Assembly (NCBI GenBank): GCA_964578605.1 | Contig: CAZODO010000011.1 | Location: 16,544-80,543 of the forward strand | DNA from: JAXMHN01 sp964578605 | Lineage (GTDB): Bacteria; Verrucomicrobiota; Verrucomicrobiia; Limisphaerales; SIBE01 | Length of the DNA: 64,000 nt | Direction of reading: 5' to 3' | Program-made: the position numbers and the translations under genes | Notes under the pieces: generated by a model | What the model was told of the DNA's origin: nothing | The model's input: only the letters and a program-made list of their open reading frames with translations | Database searches by the model: none | Shown: one piece after another, positions 9,325 to 17,703 of the stretch | How the letters are laid out: each line of letters starts with the position of its first letter | Position numbering within the stretch: the stretch's first letter is position 1

Positions 9325-10254
9325 ATGAGCGCAGGGGAACTGGCGGAACCACAAGAGAAGCAGAGCCTGGCGCAGGAGTTGGCGTGGTACTGGAAACAGT
9401 GGCCAGCCAAGCCGCTTTGGATTGGCCTGCTTGCCGGGTGGCTGATCCTGTTCCAGTTCTGGGGCAACTCAACCTTCGGCTATATCGAAACCCCCTCGCT
9501 GTTCGGCTGGATGCAATACTGCTATAGCAGTCATCCCGACGACGAACACGGTTATCTTATCCCTATCGTTGTCCTGGTGTTGTTCTGGTGGAAACGAAAG
9601 GAATTGCTGGCGTTGGCGGAGAACGTCTGGTGGCCGGGGCTAGGGCTCGTGATCGTGGCGCTCCTCCTGCATTTCGCCGGATACAGGGTCCAGCAGACGC
9701 GGATCTCGATCATCGCGTTTGTCCTGGGGTTGTTTGGCTTGCTCGGCTTGACCTGGGGACGGCGGTTCATGATGAGCAGTTTTTTCCCCATGATCCTGTT
9801 CGTGTTCTCTATCCCGCTAAGCACCGTGGCGGAATCCTTGACTTACCCCTTGCGCCTTTTGGTGACGAAGATCTCGTGGTTTATCGGGCATTGGATGCTG
9901 GCGATGCCGATCGCCCGGGACGGCTCGCAGATCATTGGGCCGGAAGGAGTTTACGACGTCGCGGTCGCGTGCAGCGGAATCCGCAGCCTGACGGCGCTCG
10001 GGGCGGTCACTTTGATCTATGCGTTCGTGGGGTTTTCGAGCCCGGTAAAGCGGCTGATCATCTTCTTAGCCGCCATTCCCCTGGCCGTGGCCGGGAACGT
10101 GGCGCGCGTCACGACGGTGATCATTTTAGGGGATGTGTTTGGCCAGAGTCTGGCGATGAAAGTGGAGCAGCATCTGGGGCTAGTGACGTTCGCGGTCGCG
10201 CTGGGTTGTCTATTCCTGCTCGGCCGATGGCTTCAAACCAAGCCGCAAACATGA
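9325..10254 (+). CDS. Exosortase (multi-pass membrane protease-transpeptidase)
   Basis: This is a 309-residue protein with about eight hydrophobic segments. The catalytic residues of the exosortase/EpsH family are visible: Cys216 in VACSGIRSL, Arg261 in AGNVARVTT, and His283 in VEQHLGLVTF. By family knowledge, exosortases process C-terminal sorting signals of exported proteins in bacteria that make exopolysaccharide. The early HPDDEHGYLIPI segment is also typical. Its stop overlaps the ATG of the EpsI-like gene (ATGA), and it lies between a glycosyltransferase and a polyprenyl-phosphate sugar transferase, as expected for an exosortase/EPS locus. None of the exported proteins in this window shows a classical PEP-CTERM tail, so its substrates are probably elsewhere or carry a different signal. 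Confidence 0.93.
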   Translation: MSAGELAEPQEKQSLAQELAWYWKQWPAKPLWIGLLAGWLILFQFWGNSTFGYIETPSLFGWMQYCYSSHPDDEHGYLIPIVVLVLFWWKRKELLALAENVWWPGLGLVIVALLLHFAGYRVQQTRISIIAFVLGLFGLLGLTWGRRFMMSSFFPMILFVFSIPLSTVAESLTYPLRLLVTKISWFIGHWMLAMPIARDGSQIIGPEGVYDVAVACSGIRSLTALGAVTLIYAFVGFSSPVKRLIIFLAAIPLAVAGNVARVTTVIILGDVFGQSLAMKVEQHLGLVTFAVALGCLFLLGRWLQTKPQT

Positions 10255-11042
10255 ATCGAAGCCAATGGACTGCATTGGGGGTGGGGCTTGGCCTGATGGG
10301 CTTGGCGGCGGTGGTTCTGTCGTCTCTGGGGGCCAGCCATCAACTCGGGAAACCCGGCCTGCGGGTCGTTGAAGAACCGACCTACCTGACCAATGGGGTC
10401 GTGGCCCGGCACCAGAGTGTCAGCCTCCCGGCCGAGGTCCTTGACTACACGTCGGAAACGGTGGGAATCACTCCGGTGGAAGTGGATTGGCTGCCCCAGG
10501 ACACGCTCTTCGGACGACGGGAGTATCATGGCAAGGACGGTTTCCGCGCCCTGGCCAGCGTCGTCTTGATGGGAACAGACCGGACCAGCATTCATAAGCC
10601 GCAGTTTTGCCTGGATGGCCAGGGTTGGCGTATCGACTCGACCGAAACGGTCTCCATCCCCATCCAGCGTCCGCACCCGTACGATTTGCAGGTGATGAAA
10701 CTGACCAGCTCGAAAGTGTTCCAGGATCCTTCCGGTCAGCCTGTCAGGGCCCGCGGCCTGTATGTGTACTGGTTCGTCGCCGATAACCAATTAACGCCGC
10801 ATCATGGCGAACGGATGTGGTGGATGGCGCGCGACTTGATCCGGACAGGCGTGCTCCAGCGTTGGGCGTACGTTTCCTACTTCTCCATCTGCCCGCCCGG
10901 GTTGGAAGACGCTTGCTTCGCGCGGATGGCGGATCTGATCGCCGCCTCGGTGCCTGAATTTCAACTTGCGGCCGGACCGGTGTCCGCCAGCAGATCCAAC
11001 TCGGCGGATGCTTCGGGCGGCGAAAGCCCGAAGAGGAACTGA
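10251..11042 (+). CDS. EpsI-like exosortase-associated protein
   Basis: This 263-residue protein has one N-terminal membrane anchor (residues 8-26) and an extracytoplasmic domain. The motif HKPQFCLDGQGW corresponds to the conserved Cys/Gly-Trp block of the EpsI family, and YWFVADNQLTPHHGERMWWMARD to the following conserved block (quoted here in part only as evidence of order). The ATG at 10251 overlaps the exosortase stop by 4 bp, which fixes the start; a longer frame extending upstream to 9588 runs inside the exosortase gene and is not real. EpsI proteins accompany exosortases or are fused to them; their exact role is unclear. The Ser-rich C-terminus (SASRSNSADASGG) looks unstructured. Confidence 0.85.
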   Translation: MNRSQWTALGVGLGLMGLAAVVLSSLGASHQLGKPGLRVVEEPTYLTNGVVARHQSVSLPAEVLDYTSETVGITPVEVDWLPQDTLFGRREYHGKDGFRALASVVLMGTDRTSIHKPQFCLDGQGWRIDSTETVSIPIQRPHPYDLQVMKLTSSKVFQDPSGQPVRARGLYVYWFVADNQLTPHHGERMWWMARDLIRTGVLQRWAYVSYFSICPPGLEDACFARMADLIAASVPEFQLAAGPVSASRSNSADASGGESPKRN

Positions 11043-11205
11043 ATGATTGCAGAACTCCTGGCCAAACCGGAGAGACAGTATTTACAGCAGTATTTACGTT
11101 TCGTGGCCGCGCGGTCATAGTGGCAGGGCTTACGGGCCTGCGCCAGCCTTCGCTGGAACTGAACGGGAACAGGGCGAAGGAATCCAGCGGATGAATTGAT
11201 TAGGC

Positions 11206-12600
11206 ATGTTGCGGCGTCAGCGTCAAATTCGAACGCAGTTGCAGAGGCTTCTTGATTCGGGCCTCTTCGCACTGAGTTTTTGGCTGGCCCACCTTTTGCG
11301 CCAGGATAACGAGTGGCTGGCCCGCCTGGGCGGTCCGTTGCACATCCAGAGTTTCTCCGAATACGCGTGGCTGCTGTTGATCATTGTCCCGATCAGCCCG
11401 CTCCTGCTGGAAGCGCATGGTTTTTACAGCCGGCCCCTTATCGCCTCACGGCGGCGGACGGCATGGCAAGTGTTCCAATCGGCGGCTTTGACCGTTCTCG
11501 TGATGATCGTGGCGATCTTCCTTTTCAACGAGAAGCTCGCTCGCGCCGTCATCATTCTCTTTGGCCCGATCAGCTTCGTGCTCATCCTGTTGAAAGAGGA
11601 GCTGATCCGGCAGTGGATCGAGAGCAACGTGGCCCATGCCCAGCTCAGAAAACGGTTGATCCTGGTCGGGACGACCGAAGATACGGCCCGGTTGCATGCC
11701 CATCTGCAGCAAACGGCCCGGGATGGCATCGAGATCCTGGCGGAACTGAACCTGAACGAAACGCCCATCCACACCCTGGTCCAGCTTCTCCATGAGCACT
11801 CGGCCAACGGCGTGATCCTGAGCGCCAAGCATACCTATTTCGGAAAGGTGGAAAAGGCCATTCAGGCCTGTGAGCTTGAAGGGGTGGAAGCGTGGCTGAT
11901 GGCGGATTTCTTCAACACGCAGCTTTCGCAAACAACCCTCGACGACTTTTACGGGCGCCCGATGCTGGTGTTCCGATCCACGCCGGAAGAGAACTGGCAA
12001 GCGCTCGCCAAGGAGTTGCTCGATATCGCTGGCGCCTTTGTCTTGCTGATTATCGCCAGCCCCTTGCTCCTGATGACGGCGCTGGCCATCCGGGTGACCT
12101 CCCCAGGCCCGGTCTTGTTCCGCCAGCAGCGCAGCGGGTTGAATGGCCGCCCCTTCACCATGCTCAAGTTCCGCTCCATGGTCACCGACGCGGAGCAGTT
12201 GAAACAGGAACTGGCTGCCTTGAATGAAATGGCCGGGCCGGTCTTCAAGCTGACCGACGATCCGCGCATTACGCCGGTCGGGCGCATCATCCGCCGGTTC
12301 AGCATCGATGAACTCCCCCAGCTTATCAATGTTCTCCGGGGCGAGATGAGCCTGGTCGGCCCGCGGCCGCTCCCGGTTGACGAAGTGAGGCGCTTCGACG
12401 ACTTTTCCCATCGCCGGAGATTAAGCGTGAAGCCGGGTTTGACCTGCCTATGGCAGATCAGCGGCCGCAATAACGTCACGGATTTCAAGGATTGGGTTCG
12501 CCTCGACCTGGAGTACATCGACAACTGGTCTCTGTGGCTGGATTTGAAGATCCTGTTCCGCACCGTGCCAGTCGTGCTCCTGGGAACCGGAGCGAAATGA
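11206..12600 (+). CDS. Polyprenyl-phosphate sugar-1-phosphate transferase (exopolysaccharide initiation)
   Basis: This is a 464-residue protein with the full architecture of a WbaP/WcaJ-type initiating transferase. It has four or five membrane segments in residues 12-115, a nucleotide-binding-like central region (about 145-250), one further hydrophobic hairpin starting at Asp273 (DIAGAFVLLIIASPLLL), and the bacterial sugar transferase domain to the end. Catalytic-domain signatures are PVLFRQQRSGLNGRPF, LKFRSM, DELPQLINVLRGEMSLVGPRP and KPGLTCLWQISGRN. It transfers a sugar-1-phosphate from a nucleotide sugar to undecaprenyl phosphate at the inner membrane, the first step in making the repeat unit. 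ATG at 11206 is the first start. It sits in the EPS/exosortase cluster. Confidence 0.93.
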   Translation: MLRRQRQIRTQLQRLLDSGLFALSFWLAHLLRQDNEWLARLGGPLHIQSFSEYAWLLLIIVPISPLLLEAHGFYSRPLIASRRRTAWQVFQSAALTVLVMIVAIFLFNEKLARAVIILFGPISFVLILLKEELIRQWIESNVAHAQLRKRLILVGTTEDTARLHAHLQQTARDGIEILAELNLNETPIHTLVQLLHEHSANGVILSAKHTYFGKVEKAIQACELEGVEAWLMADFFNTQLSQTTLDDFYGRPMLVFRSTPEENWQALAKELLDIAGAFVLLIIASPLLLMTALAIRVTSPGPVLFRQQRSGLNGRPFTMLKFRSMVTDAEQLKQELAALNEMAGPVFKLTDDPRITPVGRIIRRFSIDELPQLINVLRGEMSLVGPRPLPVDEVRRFDDFSHRRRLSVKPGLTCLWQISGRNNVTDFKDWVRLDLEYIDNWSLWLDLKILFRTVPVVLLGTGAK

Positions 12601-12688
12601 TGCGCCCGTGCTGCGGCCCCGCCTCCATCCGATGGGGCCAGGGTGTTCCCAGGGGAGGCCGCCGTTGTCGAAGGGACTCTTCTTTAAG

Positions 12689-13672
12689 ATGAAAAAACAA
12701 AAAACTGCAAAACGACCGCCAACGTCCGTCGTGACAGGCGCTGCCGGATTTCTAGGGTCGCACTTGGTGGATTTGCTGATCCAGCGGGGGCACAGGGTGA
12801 TCGGGATGGACAACCTTGTGACCGGTAACCTGGCGAACATCGGGCAACTGGCAGGCAACAAGGCCTTTCGGTTTATCGAGCAGGACGTGACGGAGTATCT
12901 TTTCCTCGACGAAGAAATCGATTACGTCTGGCATTTCGCATCGCCCGCGAGCCCAATCGATTACCTCGAACTCCCCATCCAGACGTTGAAGGTGGGATCG
13001 CTGGGCACCCATAAGGCGCTGGGGTTGGCGAAGAATAATGGCGCACGGTTTCTTCTGACCTCCACTTCCGAGGTGTATGGCGATCCGCTCGTCCACCCTC
13101 AAAAGGAGGATTATTGGGGCAACGTTAACCCCATAGGCCCGCGCGGATGTTACGACGAGGCCAAACGGTTTGCCGAGGCCCTCACGATGGCCTATCACCG
13201 CGAACATCATGTCGAGACTCGGATCGTGCGCATCTTCAACACCTATGGCCCGCGCATGCGTCTGAACGATGGCCGGGTTGTGCCTGCGTTCATAAGCCAG
13301 GCGCTGGAGAATAAACCGTTGACCGTTTTCGGCGACGGAAGTCAAACGCGCAGCTTCTGTTATTGCTCGGATTTGATCGAAGGGATCTATCGATTGATGA
13401 TGAGTGCGACTCCGGACCCCGTCAATATTGGTAACCCGCACGAAATGAGCATGCTGCAGTTTGCCAAGGCGGTCATTGAGGCCACGGGGTCGCGGAGCAA
13501 AATCTCCTTCAAACCCCTCCCTCAGGACGATCCGCGCCAGCGTCAACCGGACATAACTCGGGCACGAACATTGCTTAAATGGGAACCATGTGTGGGTTTG
13601 TCAGAGGGTCTGGAGAAGACCATCGCCTACTTCAGGCAGAGAGTGCAGCGCGAGAAGGGGAAAAAAGCGTAA
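12689..13672 (+). CDS. UDP-glucuronate decarboxylase (UDP-xylose synthase)
   Basis: This 327-residue short-chain dehydrogenase/reductase of the extended type makes UDP-xylose from UDP-glucuronate, a donor for surface polysaccharide. The Rossmann motif TGAAGFLG is near the N-terminus. The decarboxylase signature runs SEVYGDP...HPQKEDYWGNVNP..GPRGCYDEAKR, with catalytic Tyr155 and Lys159. FNTYGPRM.LNDGRVVP and FGDGSQTRSFCY also match the family closely. The ATG at 12689 (MKKQKTAKRPP) is chosen; an upstream start at 12608 would add 27 residues with no counterpart in the family. It follows the sugar transferase by 88 bp and probably belongs to the same unit. Confidence 0.92.
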   Translation: MKKQKTAKRPPTSVVTGAAGFLGSHLVDLLIQRGHRVIGMDNLVTGNLANIGQLAGNKAFRFIEQDVTEYLFLDEEIDYVWHFASPASPIDYLELPIQTLKVGSLGTHKALGLAKNNGARFLLTSTSEVYGDPLVHPQKEDYWGNVNPIGPRGCYDEAKRFAEALTMAYHREHHVETRIVRIFNTYGPRMRLNDGRVVPAFISQALENKPLTVFGDGSQTRSFCYCSDLIEGIYRLMMSATPDPVNIGNPHEMSMLQFAKAVIEATGSRSKISFKPLPQDDPRQRQPDITRARTLLKWEPCVGLSEGLEKTIAYFRQRVQREKGKKA

Positions 13673-13812
13673 GGATTGCCCTCTCCGTCCCACTTTTCTG
13701 TTTGACCGAGTTAGAGTTTTCCAGTAACCACCATCGCCGCCCTCGGACGTCGCTGAACCGCGCGTTGGCTTGACGTCAAACGGTTCTGCGGAGAATGTGA
13801 CGGTAAGAAAAC

Positions 13813-15798
13813 ATGTTAAATTCAAACTCTTTCTTAAGTCTGGATTTTGGGGCCGGCACTCTCAAAGCCGCCGAGTTTGAACTCAACGAAGCCGGAACCC
13901 TGATGCTCAAGCGGTATGGGGTGCGTTCGTTGGGCTTGGAAGGTTCCCAGGAGACTGCGCGCGAGACGGTTCTGCGCAAGGCCATCAACGAACTCTTTAG
14001 CGAGCGGGGGTTTGGATCGCGCCGGTCTAATGTTTGCGCCCCAGGTTTCCATGTCTTTTCCAAATTCGTCAAGTTGCCCCCGGTCGACTCCTCCAAGGTG
14101 ACCCAGATCATCCAGTATGAGGCGCAACAGAATGTGCCCTTCCCGCTGGAAGAAGTGGTCTGGGATTACCAGATCCTCGGAACGACCCCCAGCGGCGAAC
14201 TGGAAGTCCTCTTGGTGGCCATCAAATCCGACGTCGTTGAGGGGCTCTTCCGGACCGCCGAAGCCACCGGTCTGCGCCTCCAACTGGTCGATGTGTCGGC
14301 TGCGGCGCTCTGCAACGCCTTCCGCTTCAATTACGGCGACCTGGAAGGCTGCACAATGCTTCTCGATATCGGGGCAAAAACCAGCAACCTGCTCTTCTTC
14401 GAAAAAGGCAAGGTCTACGCCCGCGGGATCAATATCGGGGCCAACTCGATCACCCAGGAGTTTGCCGCCGAAGCCAAATTGCGCTTTGCCGAGGCGGAGA
14501 AGGTGAAAATCGCGGAGGGGTTTGTGAGCTTGGGCGGGGCCTATGAAGAGCCGGAGAGCCCGCACCAGGCGGCGATCTCAAAGATCGCGCGGCAGGTAAT
14601 GACCCGCCTGCATATCCAGGTCAACCAAACGATCCAGTTTTACCGGGGCCAGCAAGGCGGATCGGCGCCGCAACGGTTGTTCTTGGCGGGCGGGGCATCC
14701 ATCATGCCGTACACCTCGCAGTTCTTCGCCGAGAAACTGAACATCCCGGTCGATTACTTCAACCCGTTCCGGAACGTCCAGATCGATCCATCGATCGATA
14801 TCGAAGATCTGGCGAAGGTGGCGCATTCTTTCGGGGAAATCGTGGGGTTGGGATTGCGGAACGTGGCGCAATGCCCGGTGGAATTGAACCTGGTGCCCAA
14901 GAGCATCCTCAAACGGCAGCAATTTGATCAAAAGAAGCCCTATTTTATCGCGGCGGTGTTCAGCCTGATCCTGGTGGTATTCGCTTACGGCTGGTTCCTC
15001 GAGCGGGTCGCTCAGGTCAAGGCGTCTTCCCTGGAGGAAATCAAGCGCCAACTCGAACCTCTCGAAGCCAAGGAGCGCGAACTGCAACGGCACGAGGCCC
15101 AGGTCAAGGATGTTAAACAGCAGACAGATGCCCTGATCCAGCAGGTCCACTGGCGCCTTTTCTGGCCAGATGTGCTGGCGGAATTGCAGCGCATTCTCGC
15201 CAGCACCGAACGGGCCGTAGAGGAGGCGCGTCCCGGGTATAAAGTGGGTGTTTGGATCGAGACTTTTGGAACTCCGCCGACGCAGACGTTCCAGTCCGCC
15301 GGTGGGGAGACGAGTTCGTCGGAAGAGACTTCCTCATCCAGCGTTTACCGCATGGATCCGCGCTTGCTGGCCCGCTATGGCCTGCGGATGCGCATGCCCG
15401 CCATGGACGACACGACCACCAGCACCAAGAGCACGAACGTGCTTGAAAACCTTAAGGTGAAATTCCGGGCCGTAAATCTCAACAACGCGGCCGACAGCTC
15501 GGCGAATGGAAAGCTGGCTTTCGTGGTGGAAAACGCCATCCAGTCCAGCCCGTTCTTTGTCAAAGACGGGACAAAGCTCGATGGGCAGTTGGACCAGGTG
15601 GGGGAAGTCGAACACACCTTTACCTTTGGGATGGTTCTGAAATTGAGGTACCCTGGCATTGATCTGACCGCGAAACCTGCGCGAGCCGCCCCGGACCCCA
15701 TGGATCCTAATGCCGATCCCAACGCTGACCCGAACGCCGCGGCTGATCCCAATGCCGATCCCGCCGCTGCCACCACAGAACCGGCCGCGACAGAGTAA
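13813..15798 (+). CDS. pilM: Type IV pilus PilM-like ATPase fused to a PilN-like membrane segment
   Basis: This is a 661-residue protein. Residues 1 to about 360 form an actin-like PilM domain (LSLDFGAGTLKAAEFEL; VFSKFVKLPPVD; QIIQYEAQQNVPFPLEEVVWD; TMLLDIGAKTSNLLFFE; LFLAGGASIMPY). This is followed by a single membrane segment at about 377-397, a coiled coil (SLEEIKRQLEPLEAKEREL) and a C-terminal domain, the order of a PilN protein fused to PilM. The tail is made of DPNA repeats (DPNADPNADPNAAADPNADP). PilM binds the cytoplasmic tail of PilN in type IV pilus assembly; here both would be one chain. It is the first gene of a four-gene unit; a weak TTGACC-17 bp-TAACCA promoter-like pair lies at 13702-13730. 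The gene after it starts 5 bp downstream. Confidence 0.88.
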   Translation: MLNSNSFLSLDFGAGTLKAAEFELNEAGTLMLKRYGVRSLGLEGSQETARETVLRKAINELFSERGFGSRRSNVCAPGFHVFSKFVKLPPVDSSKVTQIIQYEAQQNVPFPLEEVVWDYQILGTTPSGELEVLLVAIKSDVVEGLFRTAEATGLRLQLVDVSAAALCNAFRFNYGDLEGCTMLLDIGAKTSNLLFFEKGKVYARGINIGANSITQEFAAEAKLRFAEAEKVKIAEGFVSLGGAYEEPESPHQAAISKIARQVMTRLHIQVNQTIQFYRGQQGGSAPQRLFLAGGASIMPYTSQFFAEKLNIPVDYFNPFRNVQIDPSIDIEDLAKVAHSFGEIVGLGLRNVAQCPVELNLVPKSILKRQQFDQKKPYFIAAVFSLILVVFAYGWFLERVAQVKASSLEEIKRQLEPLEAKERELQRHEAQVKDVKQQTDALIQQVHWRLFWPDVLAELQRILASTERAVEEARPGYKVGVWIETFGTPPTQTFQSAGGETSSSEETSSSSVYRMDPRLLARYGLRMRMPAMDDTTTSTKSTNVLENLKVKFRAVNLNNAADSSANGKLAFVVENAIQSSPFFVKDGTKLDGQLDQVGEVEHTFTFGMVLKLRYPGIDLTAKPARAAPDPMDPNADPNADPNAAADPNADPAAATTEPAATE

Positions 15799-15803
15799 TT
15801 GTT

Positions 15804-16820
15804 ATGCAGTGGATCAAACGTAATCTTTACCTGGTGGTGGGCGGCGTTGTCGCGCTGGGCCTGCTGGGGTTTGCCGGATTCTACCTGTTCACCAAAGTCC
15901 GGCAGGACCAGGCCATCACCGAGGAGTTAAACACCGCCACGACGAGGCTTGAAACGCTGGCAAGGAGGGATCCCTATCCCAATCCGGAGAACATCACCGC
16001 CGCGAAGGAGGAAGGCGTTCGCCTCCAAGGCTTTCTTAGCGAAGTCGAAGCGCATTTCCTGCCGCCTCGAATTCCCGAGAACCTCAACAATATGACCTTC
16101 CGGAGCTTCCTGGACAACACACGAGCCAGGCTGTTGGCGGATGCGCAACTTGCGGGGGTCGAAGTTCCAACCAATTATTGGTTTACCTTCTCCGCGTTGA
16201 GCGGGACGATGGATTTCAAGTCGGCCACGCTTCAGCCGCTCGCGACCCAACTGGCGGATATCCAGTCGATCTGCCAGGTGCTTTTCGATGCCAAAGTCAA
16301 CTCGCTTGCTTGGCTGAAAAGGGCTTCTGTGGACAGCTCCGACACCTCGTTGACCGGTTCTCAGGATTACCTGACCGCCAAAGCCGTCACCAACACATAT
16401 TCCGTCGTGATGCCTTATGAAGTCGCGTTCCAAGGATTCAGCTCCGAACTGGCTGCTGTCCTGGACGGTTTGGCACGCCTGCCGCACTGCTTGATCGTCA
16501 CAAACGTTGTGGCGGAACAGGCGGCGAACGCGACGACTCCGACGACCGACGAGAGCGGCCAGATGGCCGACCTGAGCAGCCGGTATGGCCGCCCGGTTGG
16601 GATGGACCCCATGCAGGCTATGCGGGACCGCTACGGCGGGATGGGTGGCCGGTATGGCGGCCGGTACGGTGGCCGAGGGGGCATGATGAACCCTATGCCA
16701 GTTATTCCTCAGCCAGTCCAGCGCCCGGCCTCTCGCGGGCCCGCGACGATCCTGGACGAAAAACCCTTGCGATTTGTTCTTTCCATTACGGCCGTCAATC
16801 TGAAATCCACCGGCAAATAG
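15804..16820 (+). CDS. Amuc_1100-like pilus-associated membrane protein
   Basis: This is a 338-residue bitopic protein: N-terminal membrane segment (residues 9-30), coiled coil, then a periplasmic domain. The segment VMPYEVAFQGFSSEL aligns by eye with a PMPLEIAFQG segment that I recall from Akkermansia Amuc_1100, and LRFVLSITAVNL with its terminal strand. Position between a PilM-type gene and a secretin also matches that locus. Amuc_1100 has a fold related to PilN/PilO-type pilus alignment proteins. A low-complexity insert of RYGG repeats (near residues 270-293, RYGGMGGRYGGRYGGRGG) followed by a Pro-rich linker is unusual and separates the two parts of the periplasmic domain. Role inferred: aligning the inner-membrane platform with the secretin. 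Confidence 0.8.
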   Translation: MQWIKRNLYLVVGGVVALGLLGFAGFYLFTKVRQDQAITEELNTATTRLETLARRDPYPNPENITAAKEEGVRLQGFLSEVEAHFLPPRIPENLNNMTFRSFLDNTRARLLADAQLAGVEVPTNYWFTFSALSGTMDFKSATLQPLATQLADIQSICQVLFDAKVNSLAWLKRASVDSSDTSLTGSQDYLTAKAVTNTYSVVMPYEVAFQGFSSELAAVLDGLARLPHCLIVTNVVAEQAANATTPTTDESGQMADLSSRYGRPVGMDPMQAMRDRYGGMGGRYGGRYGGRGGMMNPMPVIPQPVQRPASRGPATILDEKPLRFVLSITAVNLKSTGK

Positions 16821-16827
16821 GCGCAGC

Positions 16828-17664
16828 ATGCAGTTTCTGAAAAAACACTACGAGAAGGTCCTGTTGAGCATTGTGCTGCTGGGCCTCGCGGCCGCGGCAG
16901 CTGCGCTGCCATGGCAGGTTTCACATGAACGCGATCGCCTGGAGGAAATCCGGCGCAACCTTACGGTGAAGGTCAAACCCAAGCCGTTCCAGCCGCTGGA
17001 CGATTGGCTTAGCACGAACCGAACCGTTCTCGCCCGGCTGGAGAGCCCGCTGGATATTGATCTTGCCGGCGAGCATAACCTCTTCAACCCGGTGCCTTGG
17101 AAGAAGTTGCCAGGCGGCCAATTGGTCCCAATACGCAAGGGAAATGAACTGGGCCCTGGAGCCGTCAGGATCACAAGGATTCATGAGCTCAAACTGGAGG
17201 TTTCGTTCAGTCCCGTTGCGGCGGCTCCAGACGCCACGGAAGCTGCCAAGTACCTCGTGGTCATCCGGCGTGAAACGGATCGGACCCCGCGGCCCACGCA
17301 ACGAAATACCAGCATGGCTACGCCGCGCAATGACCTGTTTGAATTGCTCCGCGTTATCGGTCCCGCCAACCAGCCAACGGAGCTTGTCATCAAGCTCAGG
17401 GACCAGGTCGAACCGATCAGCGTGATGCAGGACAAGCCCTACTCCGCGGTCATCGGCTACGCGGCCGATCTGGAGTATCCGCCTGGCAAGCAGACCTTCA
17501 TGAACAGGCGCAAGGACGACCGGATTGACCTCAAAGATGATCCCGAACAATACAAAATCGTTGCCATAACGCGAAACGAAGTTGTATTGTCGGCGGACTC
17601 AAACAAACGACGAACGGTGATTAAGTACCATGCCAGCAGCAGCGCTACGGCCTCCACAAAGTGA
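16828..17664 (+). CDS. Bitopic pilus-locus protein, Amuc_1099-like by position
   Basis: This 278-residue protein has a short cytoplasmic start (MQFLKKHYEK), one membrane segment (about 11-30) and a soluble domain rich in beta-strand-like sequence (VRITRIHELKLEVSF; YLVVIRRETDRTPRP; KQTFMNRRKDDRIDL; YKIVAITRNEVVLSADSNKR). The segment ending NEVVLSADSNKRRTVIKY resembles the terminal beta-domain of PilP-type or GspC-type proteins that contact secretins, but similarity is too weak to assign. It starts 7 bp after the Amuc_1100-like gene and precedes the secretin by 39 bp, so it is almost certainly co-transcribed and part of the same envelope-spanning machine. I do not recognise a named family from sequence alone. 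Confidence 0.75.
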   Translation: MQFLKKHYEKVLLSIVLLGLAAAAAALPWQVSHERDRLEEIRRNLTVKVKPKPFQPLDDWLSTNRTVLARLESPLDIDLAGEHNLFNPVPWKKLPGGQLVPIRKGNELGPGAVRITRIHELKLEVSFSPVAAAPDATEAAKYLVVIRRETDRTPRPTQRNTSMATPRNDLFELLRVIGPANQPTELVIKLRDQVEPISVMQDKPYSAVIGYAADLEYPPGKQTFMNRRKDDRIDLKDDPEQYKIVAITRNEVVLSADSNKRRTVIKYHASSSATASTK

Positions 17665-17703
17665 GTCACTGATCTAAGCTTTTCAGTCTAAGGAAACCAA
17701 ACC

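Noticed and set aside
9588..11042. Extended EpsI frame starting inside the exosortase gene
   Set aside because: The first 220 codons are another frame of the exosortase gene; the ATGA overlap at 10251 gives a normal EpsI N-terminus.
11043..11120. 25-codon frame directly after epsI (MIAELLAKPERQ)
   Set aside because: Too short, no ribosome site of its own and no family; it may be a leader for the sugar transferase gene but nothing supports it.
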